Source: Proteobacteria bacterium DTSAM18
GTDB taxonomy: Bacteria; Myxococcota_A; UBA796; GCA-2862545
Direction: 5' to 3'
NCBI GenBank assembly: GCA_028767165.1
Contig: JARACJ010000004.1
Coordinates: forward strand, 310,001-374,000
DNA length: 64,000 bases
Shown one piece after another: positions 16,650 to 25,207 of the stretch (its first letter is position 1; the number at the start of each line of letters is the position of its first letter). The translations under genes and the position numbers were made by a program. Under the pieces are notes generated by a model. That model worked only from the letters and a program-made list of their open reading frames with translations. It was not told the DNA's origin and did not search any database.

Positions 16650-18398
16650 CTACTTCGCGGCCCCCGCGAGGGCGCGCTCCTCGTGGCTGGGGGCGGGCTG
16701 GGGGCCTCGGAGGAGCTGACCCGCCATCACGCCGGTGGGCTCGTCGTCGCGCATGATGCACTGGCCCTTCACGAAGGTGTAGCGGTAGCCGCTGGCCCGC
16801 TGGGTGAGGCGGCGGCCGCCGGCGGGCAGATCGTGCACCAGCCTGGGGTGGGCCAGGGTGAGGCCGTCGTAGTCGATGACGTTGATGTCGGCGCGGTAGC
16901 CGGGCTTCAGCACGCCGCGGTCCATCAGGCCGAACAGCTCGGCGGTCTGCCGGGTCTGCCGGTGCACGATGTGCTCGAGGGGCAGCTTGGGGCCCCGGGA
17001 GCGGTCGCGGGTCCAGTGGGTCAGCATGAAGGTGGGCATGCCGGCATCACAGATGGCGCCGCAGTGGGCGCCGCCGTCGCTCAGGCCCATGCGGGTGAGG
17101 CGGTGGCCATGCAGGGTGTACAGCGGGTCGAGGCTGCCGTAGCCGTAGTTGTACAGGGGGAAGTACAGGTAGCCGTCGCAGTCGTTGCTGGTGAGCGTGT
17201 CGTAGGCCAGCTCCATGGGGCTGATGCCCCGGGCCTTGGCGGCCTCGGCCACGGACTGCTCGGGGCCGGGCTCGTAGTCCAGCGTCTCGCTGAACAGGAA
17301 CATCTTGTCGAAGCTGCGGGCGATGAAGTTGGCGAAGGGGCCGAGATCGATGGCCTGACCGTTCACCACGGCGTCGCGCACCTCGGGCTTCTTCAGCTCC
17401 TCCTTGCGCTCGGGCCATTCCATCATCGACAGGGCGGCGTGGGCGTCGACCGGCACGAACGGATGGGCGGTGCCCTGCCAGTTCATCATGATGCCGATGG
17501 CGCGGCCGGCACACTGGCCGTAGACCCGCAGGCCCTCGGCCTCGGCTTCCTCGAGGCTGGCGAGGATGTCCTTCCACAGGTCGGGCTGCTCCCAGGTCTG
17601 GGAGAAGTTGAACAGGGCGGTGCAGTCGTTGTCGGCCGCGATCTTCTTCACCCAGCTCAGGTCGCTGGGCACGAGGGTGTGGTCGGGCGCGTAGCCGAAC
17701 AGCCCGTGACCGGCGTCCTTGAGGGCCCGGCAGATGCCGAACAGCTCGTCGGTGGAGGCGTTGGTGCCGGCCACCAGCTTGCCCAGGGCCGATTTGTGGT
17801 TGGGGGTGCGGGACGTGGTGAAGCCCAGGGCGCCGGCCTGCAGGCCCTGCAGGCACAGCTCGTACATGCGCTCGATCTGCTCGGGGGTGGCCTGGTCGTC
17901 CTCGGAGCTGGTCTGGCCCATGACGTAGCCGCGCAGGGCGCTGTGGGGCACCTGGGTGCCGACGTCGATGGCGAAGGGGAGCTTGTCGAGGGCGTCGAGG
18001 TACTCGGGGAAGGTCTCCCAGTCCCAGTTGATGCCCTCGAACAGGGCGAAGCCGGGGATGTCCTCCACGCCTTCCATCACCTCGATGAGCCACTCCCGAT
18101 CCTCGGCCCGGCAGGGGGCGAAGCCGACGCCGCAGTTGCCCATCACGACGGTGGTGACGCCGTGCCAGCCCGACGGGGTGAGGTAGGGATCCCAGGTGGC
18201 CTGGCCGTCGTAGTGGGTGTGCATGTCGACCCAACCGGGGGTCACCAGCAGGCCATGGGCGTCGATCTCCTGCTTCGCCGAGCCCTCCACGGTGCCCACG
18301 GCGGCGATGCGGCCATCCTTGACCGCGATGTCGCCCACGAACGCAGGTGCGCCGGTGCCGTCCACGATACGTCCGCCACGGATGATGAGATCGAACAT
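16650..18398 (-). CDS. Amidohydrolase family 3 protein, N-acyl-D-amino-acid deacylase-like
   Basis: A 582-residue metal-dependent hydrolase. It has the family start [16 protein letters not shown], the metal site [31 protein letters not shown], and late blocks LSDGGAHCG and [13 protein letters not shown]. These match the D-aminoacylase/N-acyl-D-amino-acid deacylase group, which cleaves acyl-amide bonds; many members act on other amides. ATG 18398 has GGAGG five bases upstream. It is divergent from an SDR gene, and two TetR-like palindromes lie between them, so it is probably repressed by a TetR protein encoded elsewhere. Confidence 0.87.
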   Translation of the reverse strand: MFDLIIRGGRIVDGTGAPAFVGDIAVKDGRIAAVGTVEGSAKQEIDAHGLLVTPGWVDMHTHYDGQATWDPYLTPSGWHGVTTVVMGNCGVGFAPCRAEDREWLIEVMEGVEDIPGFALFEGINWDWETFPEYLDALDKLPFAIDVGTQVPHSALRGYVMGQTSSEDDQATPEQIERMYELCLQGLQAGALGFTTSRTPNHKSALGKLVAGTNASTDELFGICRALKDAGHGLFGYAPDHTLVPSDLSWVKKIAADNDCTALFNFSQTWEQPDLWKDILASLEEAEAEGLRVYGQCAGRAIGIMMNWQGTAHPFVPVDAHAALSMMEWPERKEELKKPEVRDAVVNGQAIDLGPFANFIARSFDKMFLFSETLDYEPGPEQSVAEAAKARGISPMELAYDTLTSNDCDGYLYFPLYNYGYGSLDPLYTLHGHRLTRMGLSDGGAHCGAICDAGMPTFMLTHWTRDRSRGPKLPLEHIVHRQTRQTAELFGLMDRGVLKPGYRADINVIDYDGLTLAHPRLVHDLPAGGRRLTQRASGYRYTFVKGQCIMRDDEPTGVMAGQLLRGPQPAPSHEERALAGAAK

Positions 18399-18440
18399 GC
18401 TGCCTCCCGGGAACCAAGGGTCCCACCTTGCTCGTATTCC

Positions 18441-18454
18441 TGACCAGTCGGTCA
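18441..18454. promoter_or_regulatory. TetR-like palindrome 1
   Basis: TGACC-AGTC-GGTCA, perfect five-base arms, in the 172-base divergent region between the amidohydrolase and SDR genes. It shares the GGTCA half-site with the second palindrome 22 bases away. Confidence 0.5.
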
Positions 18455-18475
18455 ATGCCGGTTTGTAGCCTCACA

Positions 18476-18491
18476 TTGAACGGTCGGTCAA
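18476..18491. promoter_or_regulatory. TetR-like palindrome 2
   Basis: TTGAACGGTCGGTCAA is an imperfect palindrome with outer arms TTGA/TCAA and half-site GGTCAA. The layout resembles operators of TetR regulators of lipid or acyl-CoA metabolism. It lies 80 bases before the SDR start. The regulator gene is not in this window. Confidence 0.5.
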
Positions 18492-18570
18492 GAAAAACCA
18501 CGCAGTGGTGGAAAACGGTGGTAGGAAGGGAGCCCATCCCGGGCGGCACGCCAGCTGGAGGTCAGGCGCG

Positions 18571-19332
18571 ATGATGGACATGACGGACTGGACGGTGATG
18601 GTGACCGGCGCGAGCAGCGGCTACGGCGAGGCCACGGCCCGTCGCTTCGCGGCCCTGGGTGCCAGGGTGATCCTCACGGGTCGGCGCGAGGCCCCCCTGA
18701 AGGCCCTGGCCGCCGAGCTCGGCGATCGCACGCTGCCCGTGGCCTTCGACGTCGGAAGCAAGGAGCAGGTCCACGCGGCGATCGACGCCCTGCCCGCCCC
18801 CTTCGACAAGGTCGACATCCTGGTCAACAACGCCGGTCTGGCGCTCGGTCTCGAGCCGTCGTGGAAGACGGATCTGACCGAGTGGGAGACCATGGTGCAG
18901 ACCAACATCCTCGGCGTGCTGTACTGCACCCGTCGTCTGCTGCCGGGCATGGTCGAGCGGGGCCGTGGCCACGTGATCAACATCTCCTCCATCGCGGCGA
19001 ACTACCCCTACCCGGGCGGCAACGTCTACGGCGCCACCAAGGCCTTCGTGAAGCAGCTGTCGCTGAACCTGCGGGCGGATCTGCTGGGTCACCCCGTGCG
19101 CGTCACCAACATCGAGCCCGGCCTGTCGAAGACCAACTTCTCGGTCGTGCGCTTCCGGGGCGACGAGTCGGCGGCCGACAAGGCCTACGAGGGCGTGCAG
19201 CCGCTGTCCGGCGACGACATCGCCGAGGCGTGCATCTGGGCCGCCACGCTTCCGGCCCACGTGAACATCAACCGCATCGAGCTGATGCCCACCATGCAGG
19301 CCAACGGCCCGCTGGCGGTCCACCGGGAGTAG
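18571..19332 (+). CDS. Short-chain dehydrogenase/reductase (YdfG-type)
   Basis: A 253-residue classical SDR. The cofactor motif is TGASSGYGEATARRFAALGA, with Arg in LTGRR suggesting NADP(H). NNAG, catalytic Ser in NISSIA and YGATK follow. The C-terminal pattern (INRIELMPT) matches the NADP-dependent 3-hydroxy acid/serine dehydrogenase YdfG group. ATG 18571 is used because GGAGG lies nine bases upstream. The transporter gene begins three bases after its stop, so the two form one operon, divergent from the amidohydrolase. Confidence 0.88.
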   Translation: MMDMTDWTVMVTGASSGYGEATARRFAALGARVILTGRREAPLKALAAELGDRTLPVAFDVGSKEQVHAAIDALPAPFDKVDILVNNAGLALGLEPSWKTDLTEWETMVQTNILGVLYCTRRLLPGMVERGRGHVINISSIAANYPYPGGNVYGATKAFVKQLSLNLRADLLGHPVRVTNIEPGLSKTNFSVVRFRGDESAADKAYEGVQPLSGDDIAEACIWAATLPAHVNINRIELMPTMQANGPLAVHRE

Positions 19333-19335
19333 GAG

Positions 19336-20364
19336 ATGGCAGATCCCACGGCACTGGACGCCGCGGTCCTGAACTTCGACGAAGGCTCGGTGGTCATCCT
19401 CAACGTGATCCTCGCCGTCGTGATGTTCGGCATCGCCCTGGATCTGGACCTGTCGTCGTTCCGCCGGCAGATCTCCCGTCCGAAGTCCCTCGCCGTGGGC
19501 CTGCTCGCCCAGCTCGTGCTGCTCCCGATCATGAGCTTCGGGCTCGTGCTGCTGCTGCAACCGCCGCCGTCGGTGGCCCTGGGCATGATCATGATCGCCG
19601 CCTGTCCGGGCGGGAACATGTCCAACTTCTTCACCCACCACGCCCGGGGACGCACCGAGCTGTCGGTGCTCATGACCTCCGCGGTCACGCTGGGCGCGGC
19701 CATCACCACGCCGTTCCACGTCACCTTCTGGGGCAGCCTGTACGAGCCCTCCCGCACGCTGCTGCGGGAGATCGCCCTCGATCCCACCCGCCTGATGATC
19801 ACGATCACCATGATCCTGGCGGTGCCCCTGGCACTCGGCATGGGCGTGCGGGCGAGGATGCCCGAGCTGGCCGAGCGGCTGCAGCGCCCCCTGAAGACCC
19901 TGTCGGTGGGCGTGTTCGGCCTGTTCGTCGTGGGCGCCCTGGCGGCCAACCACGGGCCCTTCCTCGCCCACATCACCGAGATCTTCGGTCTGGTGGCGCT
20001 GCACAACGCCCTCGCGCTGCTCCTCGGCTACACCACGGCGCGGGCCGCCGGCCTCGAGCCCGACGAGAGCAGGGCCGTGACCATCGAGGTGGGCATCCAG
20101 AACACCGGCCTCGGCCTGGCCCTCACCTTCGGCTTCTTCGGCGGCCTGGGCGGCATGGCCATCGTGCTCGCCTGGTGGGGCGTGTGGCACCTGCTCACCG
20201 GCATGGGCATCGCTACCTGGTGGAGCCGTCGGCCGTTGTCCAGCTCCTCAGCTGTTTCATCAGCCACTCCGGCGCATCCACACCCAGGTTGTGCCCTGCC
20301 CGCGGGTGCACCCGAAGCTCCGCATCGAGATGACGCGCGAGCCGAGCGGAGCAGCGTGGGCTGA
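19336..20364 (+). CDS. Bile acid:sodium symporter (BASS) family transporter
   Basis: A 342-residue integral membrane protein with about nine or ten hydrophobic helices. The two family signatures are present: ACPGGNMSNFFTH in the first inverted half and VEVGIQNTGLGLAL in the second. These form the crossover helices of BASS transporters, which move organic anions with sodium. The last 45 or so residues are hydrophilic, Ser/Pro/Ala-rich and unlike the family. They are read across the end of the opposing hydrolase gene, so the tail may be a recent extension. Confidence 0.85.
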   Translation: MADPTALDAAVLNFDEGSVVILNVILAVVMFGIALDLDLSSFRRQISRPKSLAVGLLAQLVLLPIMSFGLVLLLQPPPSVALGMIMIAACPGGNMSNFFTHHARGRTELSVLMTSAVTLGAAITTPFHVTFWGSLYEPSRTLLREIALDPTRLMITITMILAVPLALGMGVRARMPELAERLQRPLKTLSVGVFGLFVVGALAANHGPFLAHITEIFGLVALHNALALLLGYTTARAAGLEPDESRAVTIEVGIQNTGLGLALTFGFFGGLGGMAIVLAWWGVWHLLTGMGIATWWSRRPLSSSSAVSSATPAHPHPGCALPAGAPEAPHRDDARAERSSVG

Positions 20365-20980
20365 CGAACCGGTCTCCGCCGCCGCACACCACCAGCACCC
20401 GGGCATGGAGACGGGCGGGGGGCTGGAACCTGAGACCGGCCAGGAACTGGCGGGGCAGCGTGGTGCGGTGGGGCGGAATCTCGGTGGCGAGCCGCGCGTA
20501 GCGGTCGGCCACGGCGGCCCGGCGCTCCCGGCTGGCCTCGTTGACGAGCATATCGATGAGCATGGCCTCCCGATCGCGGGGGAGCGGTGACCGGACGGCG
20601 CGGGCCAGGGTGGGCAGGTTGCGGGGGCGCAGGCGCTCCCAGGGGCGGGTGAGGCCGGCGGCGCTGGAGTTGCCGATGACCACGCCGTCGAAGTCGCCGG
20701 GGAACTGGTGGGCCCAGGACATGGCGACCATGCCCCCCATGCTGATGCCGAAGATGTTCCAGGGCCCCGGGTGCCGCTCGCGGAGGGCGAGCCAGCGGCG
20801 CCGCATGTCGCGGGCGGTGGCCTCGATGCTGAGGGGGCTCGGCCTGTGGGCCTCGGTGCCCACCCCGGGGGCGTCGAGGGTGTGGACGGACCCGATGCCG
20901 TCGTGGGAGGAAAGACGCGCGGGGATGTCGCCCCAGTGTCGTCCGTCGAATTTGATGCCCTTCAGCAGCAGCCAGTGCAT
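20213..20980 (-). CDS. Alpha/beta hydrolase
   Basis: A 255-residue alpha/beta-fold hydrolase. The nucleophile elbow is GISMGG with Ser80. The acid is probably in VCGGGDRFV, and the His is in RAGHNLG. The short N-terminus begins directly with the first strand (MHWLLLKGI). Substrate unknown; esterase or lipase-like activity is likely. Its 3' end overlaps that of the transporter gene by 152 bases on the other strand. It is last in a unit with the epimerase gene (six-base gap) and the CehA-type gene. Confidence 0.82.
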   Translation of the reverse strand: MHWLLLKGIKFDGRHWGDIPARLSSHDGIGSVHTLDAPGVGTEAHRPSPLSIEATARDMRRRWLALRERHPGPWNIFGISMGGMVAMSWAHQFPGDFDGVVIGNSSAAGLTRPWERLRPRNLPTLARAVRSPLPRDREAMLIDMLVNEASRERRAAVADRYARLATEIPPHRTTLPRQFLAGLRFQPPARLHARVLVVCGGGDRFVSPRCSARLARHLDAELRVHPRAGHNLGVDAPEWLMKQLRSWTTADGSTR

Positions 20981-20986
20981 CGTCGC

Positions 20987-21877
20987 CTACCCCTTCCTTC
21001 GCAGGATCTGTCGGATGGCCTCCTCGAAGTCCGGATGAAGGAACTCGAAGCCGGCCTGTTGGAGTCGTTCGGGCTGCACGCGGGTGCTGTGAAGCAACAA
21101 GTGCTCTCCTCGCTCGCCCATGAAGGCCTTGATGGCGAACCCGGGGGCGGGGAGGAAGGACGGACGGCCGAGGATGCGGCCGAGGATGCGCGCCTGCTCG
21201 CCCTGCCGGATGGGCTGGGGGCTCACGAGGTTCACAGGGCCCTGCCAGGAGGGCTCGTCGAGCAGGAGGAGCACCGCGGCGACCCAGTCGTCGATGTGGA
21301 TCCAGCTGATCCACTGCTGCCCGCCGGCGACGGGACCGCCCACGCCTGCCTTGAAGATGGGCAGGACCGCGGGCAGGTAGCCTCCCTTGCCGGACATGAT
21401 GTGGCCGGTGCGCAGGAAGCAGGTGCGCACGCCCGCATCCCGGGCAGGGGCGGCTGCCCGCTCCCAGGCCTGGCCGAGATCGGCGAGGAAGCCGTCGCCG
21501 AGGGAGCTCTCCTCGGTGAGGAGCTGGTCGTCGCGGTCGCCGTAGATGCCGACGGCCGAGCCGCTGAGGAACACGGAGGGGGCGTGGTCGGCCTTGGCCA
21601 TGGCGTCGGCCAGCAGCTCGGTGCCCACCACCCGGCTGTCCCACATCTCCCGCTTGTATTCGTCGGACCAGGCGTTCGCGATGGGGGCGCCGGCGAGGTT
21701 GACCACGGCGTCGACCTCGTCGAGGGCCGCCGGGTTGAATTGCCGCTCCATCGGATCCCAGCGGTAGGGCGGGGTGCCGGAGCGGGACAGGATGCGGACC
21801 TCGTCGCCGCGGGCCCGCAGCGCGGAGGTGAGTGCGGTGCCAGCCAGACCGGTGCCGCCGGAGATCAGAACCTTCAT
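20987..21877 (-). CDS. TIGR01777-type NAD-dependent epimerase (YfcH-like)
   Basis: A 296-residue extended-SDR protein. It shows the Rossmann motif ISGGTGLAGTALTSAL, VDAVVNLAGAPIA, and the family blocks SGSAVGIYGDR and QWISWIHIDD. A C-terminal DUF1731-like part ends LHPDFEEAIRQIL. The family is widespread and resembles plant and cyanobacterial cell-division-linked epimerases, but its substrate is unknown. ATG 21877 has GAGG five bases upstream. It lies seven bases after the metallohydrolase stop. Confidence 0.88.
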   Translation of the reverse strand: MKVLISGGTGLAGTALTSALRARGDEVRILSRSGTPPYRWDPMERQFNPAALDEVDAVVNLAGAPIANAWSDEYKREMWDSRVVGTELLADAMAKADHAPSVFLSGSAVGIYGDRDDQLLTEESSLGDGFLADLGQAWERAAAPARDAGVRTCFLRTGHIMSGKGGYLPAVLPIFKAGVGGPVAGGQQWISWIHIDDWVAAVLLLLDEPSWQGPVNLVSPQPIRQGEQARILGRILGRPSFLPAPGFAIKAFMGERGEHLLLHSTRVQPERLQQAGFEFLHPDFEEAIRQILRRKG

Positions 21878-21884
21878 CGTTGCC

Positions 21885-24500
21885 TCACTGCCGGGTGAGT
21901 GGCTCCAGGGGAGGGGTCCATCCGTCGCCCTGCACATCGATCCGTACCCCGGCGGTCATGGCCCAGGGAGTCGGGGCCTTGTAGGGGCGGGGATCGGCGC
22001 TCTCGAATTCGAAGAACCACACCTCGTCATCGGCGGAGACGAGCTCGAATGTCCACGGACCTCCGGCCAGATCGAGGGCGTCGGTGAAGACCTGTTCGCC
22101 GTCGGGCCCGATCCGGGTGCGGGTGAGGGTGCCGGAGGTGAGCCAGGCAGGACCGTGCACGTCGACGGTGAGGGTGTGCCTGCCGCCTTCGAGCGTGGCG
22201 CCGCCGGCCCAGTCGTCGCCGGTGAACACGGTGAGCAGGGGGCCGGTGGAGGCGACGGTGGCCTGCCGGCGGGTGGCGGCCACGACGCCCTCGGAGAGAT
22301 CGTCGGCCGAGGGGTCATCCACCAGGAACCAGGTGAACGCCTCGCCGGGGCCGAACAGCCCGTGGGCGTCGGACACGCCCAGGGGTGCCACCTCGTGCCC
22401 GCGGGCCGTGAGGTCGCGGAAGTCCGCCGGCAGCTCCTCGCCGTGGTTGCGGTTGAGCACCTCCATGGCCTCGAAGCGGTCGGTCCAGTGGTCGGGCCGT
22501 CCGATGGAGCCGTCGGCCGGGTCGTAGGAGGCGAAGGAGAACATGCCCGAGCGGCCGTGGTTGACCGACATGACGCCGTCGGACGCCAGGGACCGCCTCG
22601 CCAGCGCAATCATCTCGTCGGTGTTCGTCCACTCCGTGAAGCGGGACCACCAGCGGGTGGCGCCGCCGTTGACCTGCTGCCGGTCGGGCTGCAGCGGCCA
22701 CAGGTTGTAGTGGCCGCGGGTGGGGGGCGAGAACTCGGTGGCGTGGATCGACTGCAGGCGACCTTGCAGGCCGAGGGCCTCCAGGGTGGGCCGGTAGTCG
22801 GCGTGGTGGTCGTGGTCGGTGCCGAAGTGCAGGTCGAGGCCCATGGCCGCGCTGACGAGCAGCCGTGACTCCATCGGGGTGCGGCCGTCCGGGGAAGGCA
22901 GGCTGTGGCTGTGGGGATCGCCGGCGACGAAGCCGTCGGGGACCTGCCAGGTGTCGAAGGTCGGGACGACGAGGTCGGGCGTGGACTGGTCGAGGGTGAC
23001 CGACATGGAGACGGGCGTGCCGCGGAAGCCTCGGCGTGCGTGGACGGTGAAGTCGCCTGCCGGCAAGGGGAGCCGCAGCTGGCCATCGCGGTTGACGGCC
23101 ACGGCCTGAAACCCCTCGGGGAGGGGTCGCATCCAGCGGGGGTCGCGGGGGACGGACTCGCCCTGGCGGGCCACCTCGAAGACCGTGGGTACGCCGTCGG
23201 GGATCTGCAGCGTGAGGGGGAACGCCGGTTGGAGGGTCAGCGCGTCGGCCTCGGCCAGGGGCACCGGACCGGCGACACCGACGACCGAGGGGAGTGGGGG
23301 CGGCGTGGAGCCGTCGCCGTAGGAAGAGAGGGTGTGCGAGCCGGGCGTGTAGGGGCCGGCCCAGCCATGATCATCGGCCAGGTCGAGGAACAGCCCGCTG
23401 GGGTTGGCGTCGAGGGCCACTTGGGTGACCTGCCCCTGCGGCACCACGGCGGACCAGCTGCCGTCGGCATCGGACAGGGTCATGGCCACCGGGTCGCCAG
23501 CGGCATCCAGAAGGTGCACCCGCACGCCCCCCACGCCATCGGCCAGGGTGCCCGAGAGGGTCTCGGTGGGGGCGTCGCCCATGGCGTGCCAGGCGGAGGT
23601 GATGTCGCCGAGATCGTCGGAGACGCCGAGGTAGCGGGTGTAGGTGACGGACGCACTGGAGGCGACGTCGACGGTGGGTGCCGTGCCGGTGAGCAGGGTG
23701 CCCACCTCGAACAGCAGGTCGCCGACGGACGAGTCGACGAAGCCGTCGGGGCCGGCCAGCAGCGCCACGGCGATGCGATGATCGTGGCCCACGAGCCCCA
23801 TCCAGCCGCCATCGGAGCTGTTGCCGTTGGAGGCGAGCCCGCCGCCGGGGGTGTAGGGGGCGGCCACCTCGCCGGCGTACATGAGGACGTCCATCGGGGC
23901 CCGGCTCGTGGGGTTGGGGTCGTCCCAGTGCACGGTGGTGGTCATCTGCAGCAGGGGGGAGTCGGCCGGCAGGATGTAGTCGGTGGTGAACCGCAGCTCC
24001 GGCACCCGCAGGTGGGTCTCGGACTCGATGGCGCCGGCCAGCAGCTCGAGGGGCCCGCCATCGCCACGGACCTGCAGGTGTGCCGTGCCCGACCCGGAAC
24101 CGTCGTCGAGGATCTCGAAGGCCTTGGCCCTCAGCACGATGCCCAGGTCGAAGGCCGGGAAGTGGTCGTCCAGGATGTCGGCGCCGGGGGCGCCCGCGGG
24201 CCGGGGGATGTCGGCGTCGATCACCGCACCGGCGAACTGGTTGTAGTGGTGGGAGACGCCCTTGCCCTGCACGATGAAGCGCGCCACGGCGTTCTCGATG
24301 AGGAAGTCGCCCTCGCGGCCCTCGGCGGAGGGGCCGCCGATGAGGACCTCGAACTGGTGGATCTGCCCGGCACGGGCCTGGCCCTCGCCGAGGGGAAGGG
24401 TGAGATCGGGCAGGGCGTCCGTGTCGAACGCCAGCGGATCCTCGGCAGGATCCGGACAGCCCACGAGCAGGGCCAGCATCAGCACGGCGCGAAACGACAT
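21885..24500 (-). CDS. CehA/McbA-type PHP metallohydrolase lipoprotein
   Basis: An 871-residue exported lipoprotein (MSFRAVLMLALLVGC). The N-terminal half is beta-rich and includes a carboxypeptidase-regulatory-like segment (VRVHLLDAAGDPVAMTLSDA). From about residue 540 a PHP-type metal site follows: VAGDPHSHSLPSPD, FGTDHDHHADY, MSVNHGRSG and GVSDAHGLFG. CehA/McbA proteins in this superfamily hydrolyse carbamates or phosphoesters; here the substrate is unknown and probably extracellular or periplasmic. ATG 24500 has GGAGG five bases upstream. An inverted repeat at 24514-24535 lies just before the ribosome-binding site. Confidence 0.85.
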   Translation of the reverse strand: MSFRAVLMLALLVGCPDPAEDPLAFDTDALPDLTLPLGEGQARAGQIHQFEVLIGGPSAEGREGDFLIENAVARFIVQGKGVSHHYNQFAGAVIDADIPRPAGAPGADILDDHFPAFDLGIVLRAKAFEILDDGSGSGTAHLQVRGDGGPLELLAGAIESETHLRVPELRFTTDYILPADSPLLQMTTTVHWDDPNPTSRAPMDVLMYAGEVAAPYTPGGGLASNGNSSDGGWMGLVGHDHRIAVALLAGPDGFVDSSVGDLLFEVGTLLTGTAPTVDVASSASVTYTRYLGVSDDLGDITSAWHAMGDAPTETLSGTLADGVGGVRVHLLDAAGDPVAMTLSDADGSWSAVVPQGQVTQVALDANPSGLFLDLADDHGWAGPYTPGSHTLSSYGDGSTPPPLPSVVGVAGPVPLAEADALTLQPAFPLTLQIPDGVPTVFEVARQGESVPRDPRWMRPLPEGFQAVAVNRDGQLRLPLPAGDFTVHARRGFRGTPVSMSVTLDQSTPDLVVPTFDTWQVPDGFVAGDPHSHSLPSPDGRTPMESRLLVSAAMGLDLHFGTDHDHHADYRPTLEALGLQGRLQSIHATEFSPPTRGHYNLWPLQPDRQQVNGGATRWWSRFTEWTNTDEMIALARRSLASDGVMSVNHGRSGMFSFASYDPADGSIGRPDHWTDRFEAMEVLNRNHGEELPADFRDLTARGHEVAPLGVSDAHGLFGPGEAFTWFLVDDPSADDLSEGVVAATRRQATVASTGPLLTVFTGDDWAGGATLEGGRHTLTVDVHGPAWLTSGTLTRTRIGPDGEQVFTDALDLAGGPWTFELVSADDEVWFFEFESADPRPYKAPTPWAMTAGVRIDVQGDGWTPPLEPLTRQ

Positions 24501-24513
24501 GTACCCCTCCACA

Positions 24514-24535
24514 GCGTGACGACCGTGTGTCACGC
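24514..24535. promoter_or_regulatory. Inverted repeat upstream of the CehA-type gene
   Basis: GCGTGAC, eight bases, GTCACGC: perfect seven-base arms 14 bases before the start codon. It could be an operator or a 5' leader hairpin. Confidence 0.4.
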
Positions 24536-24583
24536 CGCGGAAGGGTACAGCAAGAGCGAGGTTTTGTCTGACCTATCTGGAGG

Positions 24584-25207
24584 TCAGTACTCCTTGATGT
24601 CGTGCCGCGTGAGCTGGTAGAGCAGGTCGGTGACGCCTTCGGTCATCGTCTTGCCCAGGATGCGGCTCCGGTGCACCTCGACGGTACGGGGCGAGATGCC
24701 CAGGGCCAGGCCCACGTCGCGGTTGGTGCGGCCCTCGAGCAGCAGCTCCATGACCTCCTTCTCGCGAGGGGTGAGGGTCTCGAGGCGCGCGATGAGATCG
24801 AGGCGCTCCAGACGGTTGCGGCCCTCCAGCTCCTCCTCCTCGAGGATGTCCTTGGCCACCCGGATCAGGTTCTCGGGCTGCACCGGCTTCTCGAGCAGGT
24901 TGCGCGCCCCGTGCTTCATGGCCTTGACCGCCATGGGCACGTCTGCGTGGGCGGTCAGGATGACCACCGGCATCGCACAATCGGCCGGCACGTGCTTCTC
25001 GAGGAAGTCGAGGCCGCTCATCGTGCCTGGCATGCGCACGTCGAGGAGCAGGAGCCCCGATGCGCTGGGTTCGACGTCCTCGAGGAAGGCCTCGGCGGAC
25101 GGAAAGGTTTTGACCGGGATGTCCACGGCTCCAAGGAGCCAGGACAGGGAGGAGCGAACAGACTCCTCGTCGTCCACCACGTAGACCATCGGACGGTTGT
25201 TTGTCAT
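24584..25207 (-). CDS. FixJ-type response regulator
   Basis: A 207-residue regulator. The receiver domain has VVDDEESVR, phospho-acceptor Asp56 in LLLLDVRMPG and Lys in LLEKPVQ. A LuxR-type helix-turn-helix (about 140-200) carries LTPREKEVMELL and GISPRTVEVHRSRIL. Its ATG overlaps the TGA of the sensor gene (ATGA), so it is coupled to that kinase. The closest named architecture is FixJ/TodT/TtrR. There is no neighbouring FixK or terminal oxidase gene to indicate oxygen control. Confidence 0.92.
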   Translation of the reverse strand: MTNNRPMVYVVDDEESVRSSLSWLLGAVDIPVKTFPSAEAFLEDVEPSASGLLLLDVRMPGTMSGLDFLEKHVPADCAMPVVILTAHADVPMAVKAMKHGARNLLEKPVQPENLIRVAKDILEEEELEGRNRLERLDLIARLETLTPREKEVMELLLEGRTNRDVGLALGISPRTVEVHRSRILGKTMTEGVTDLLYQLTRHDIKEY

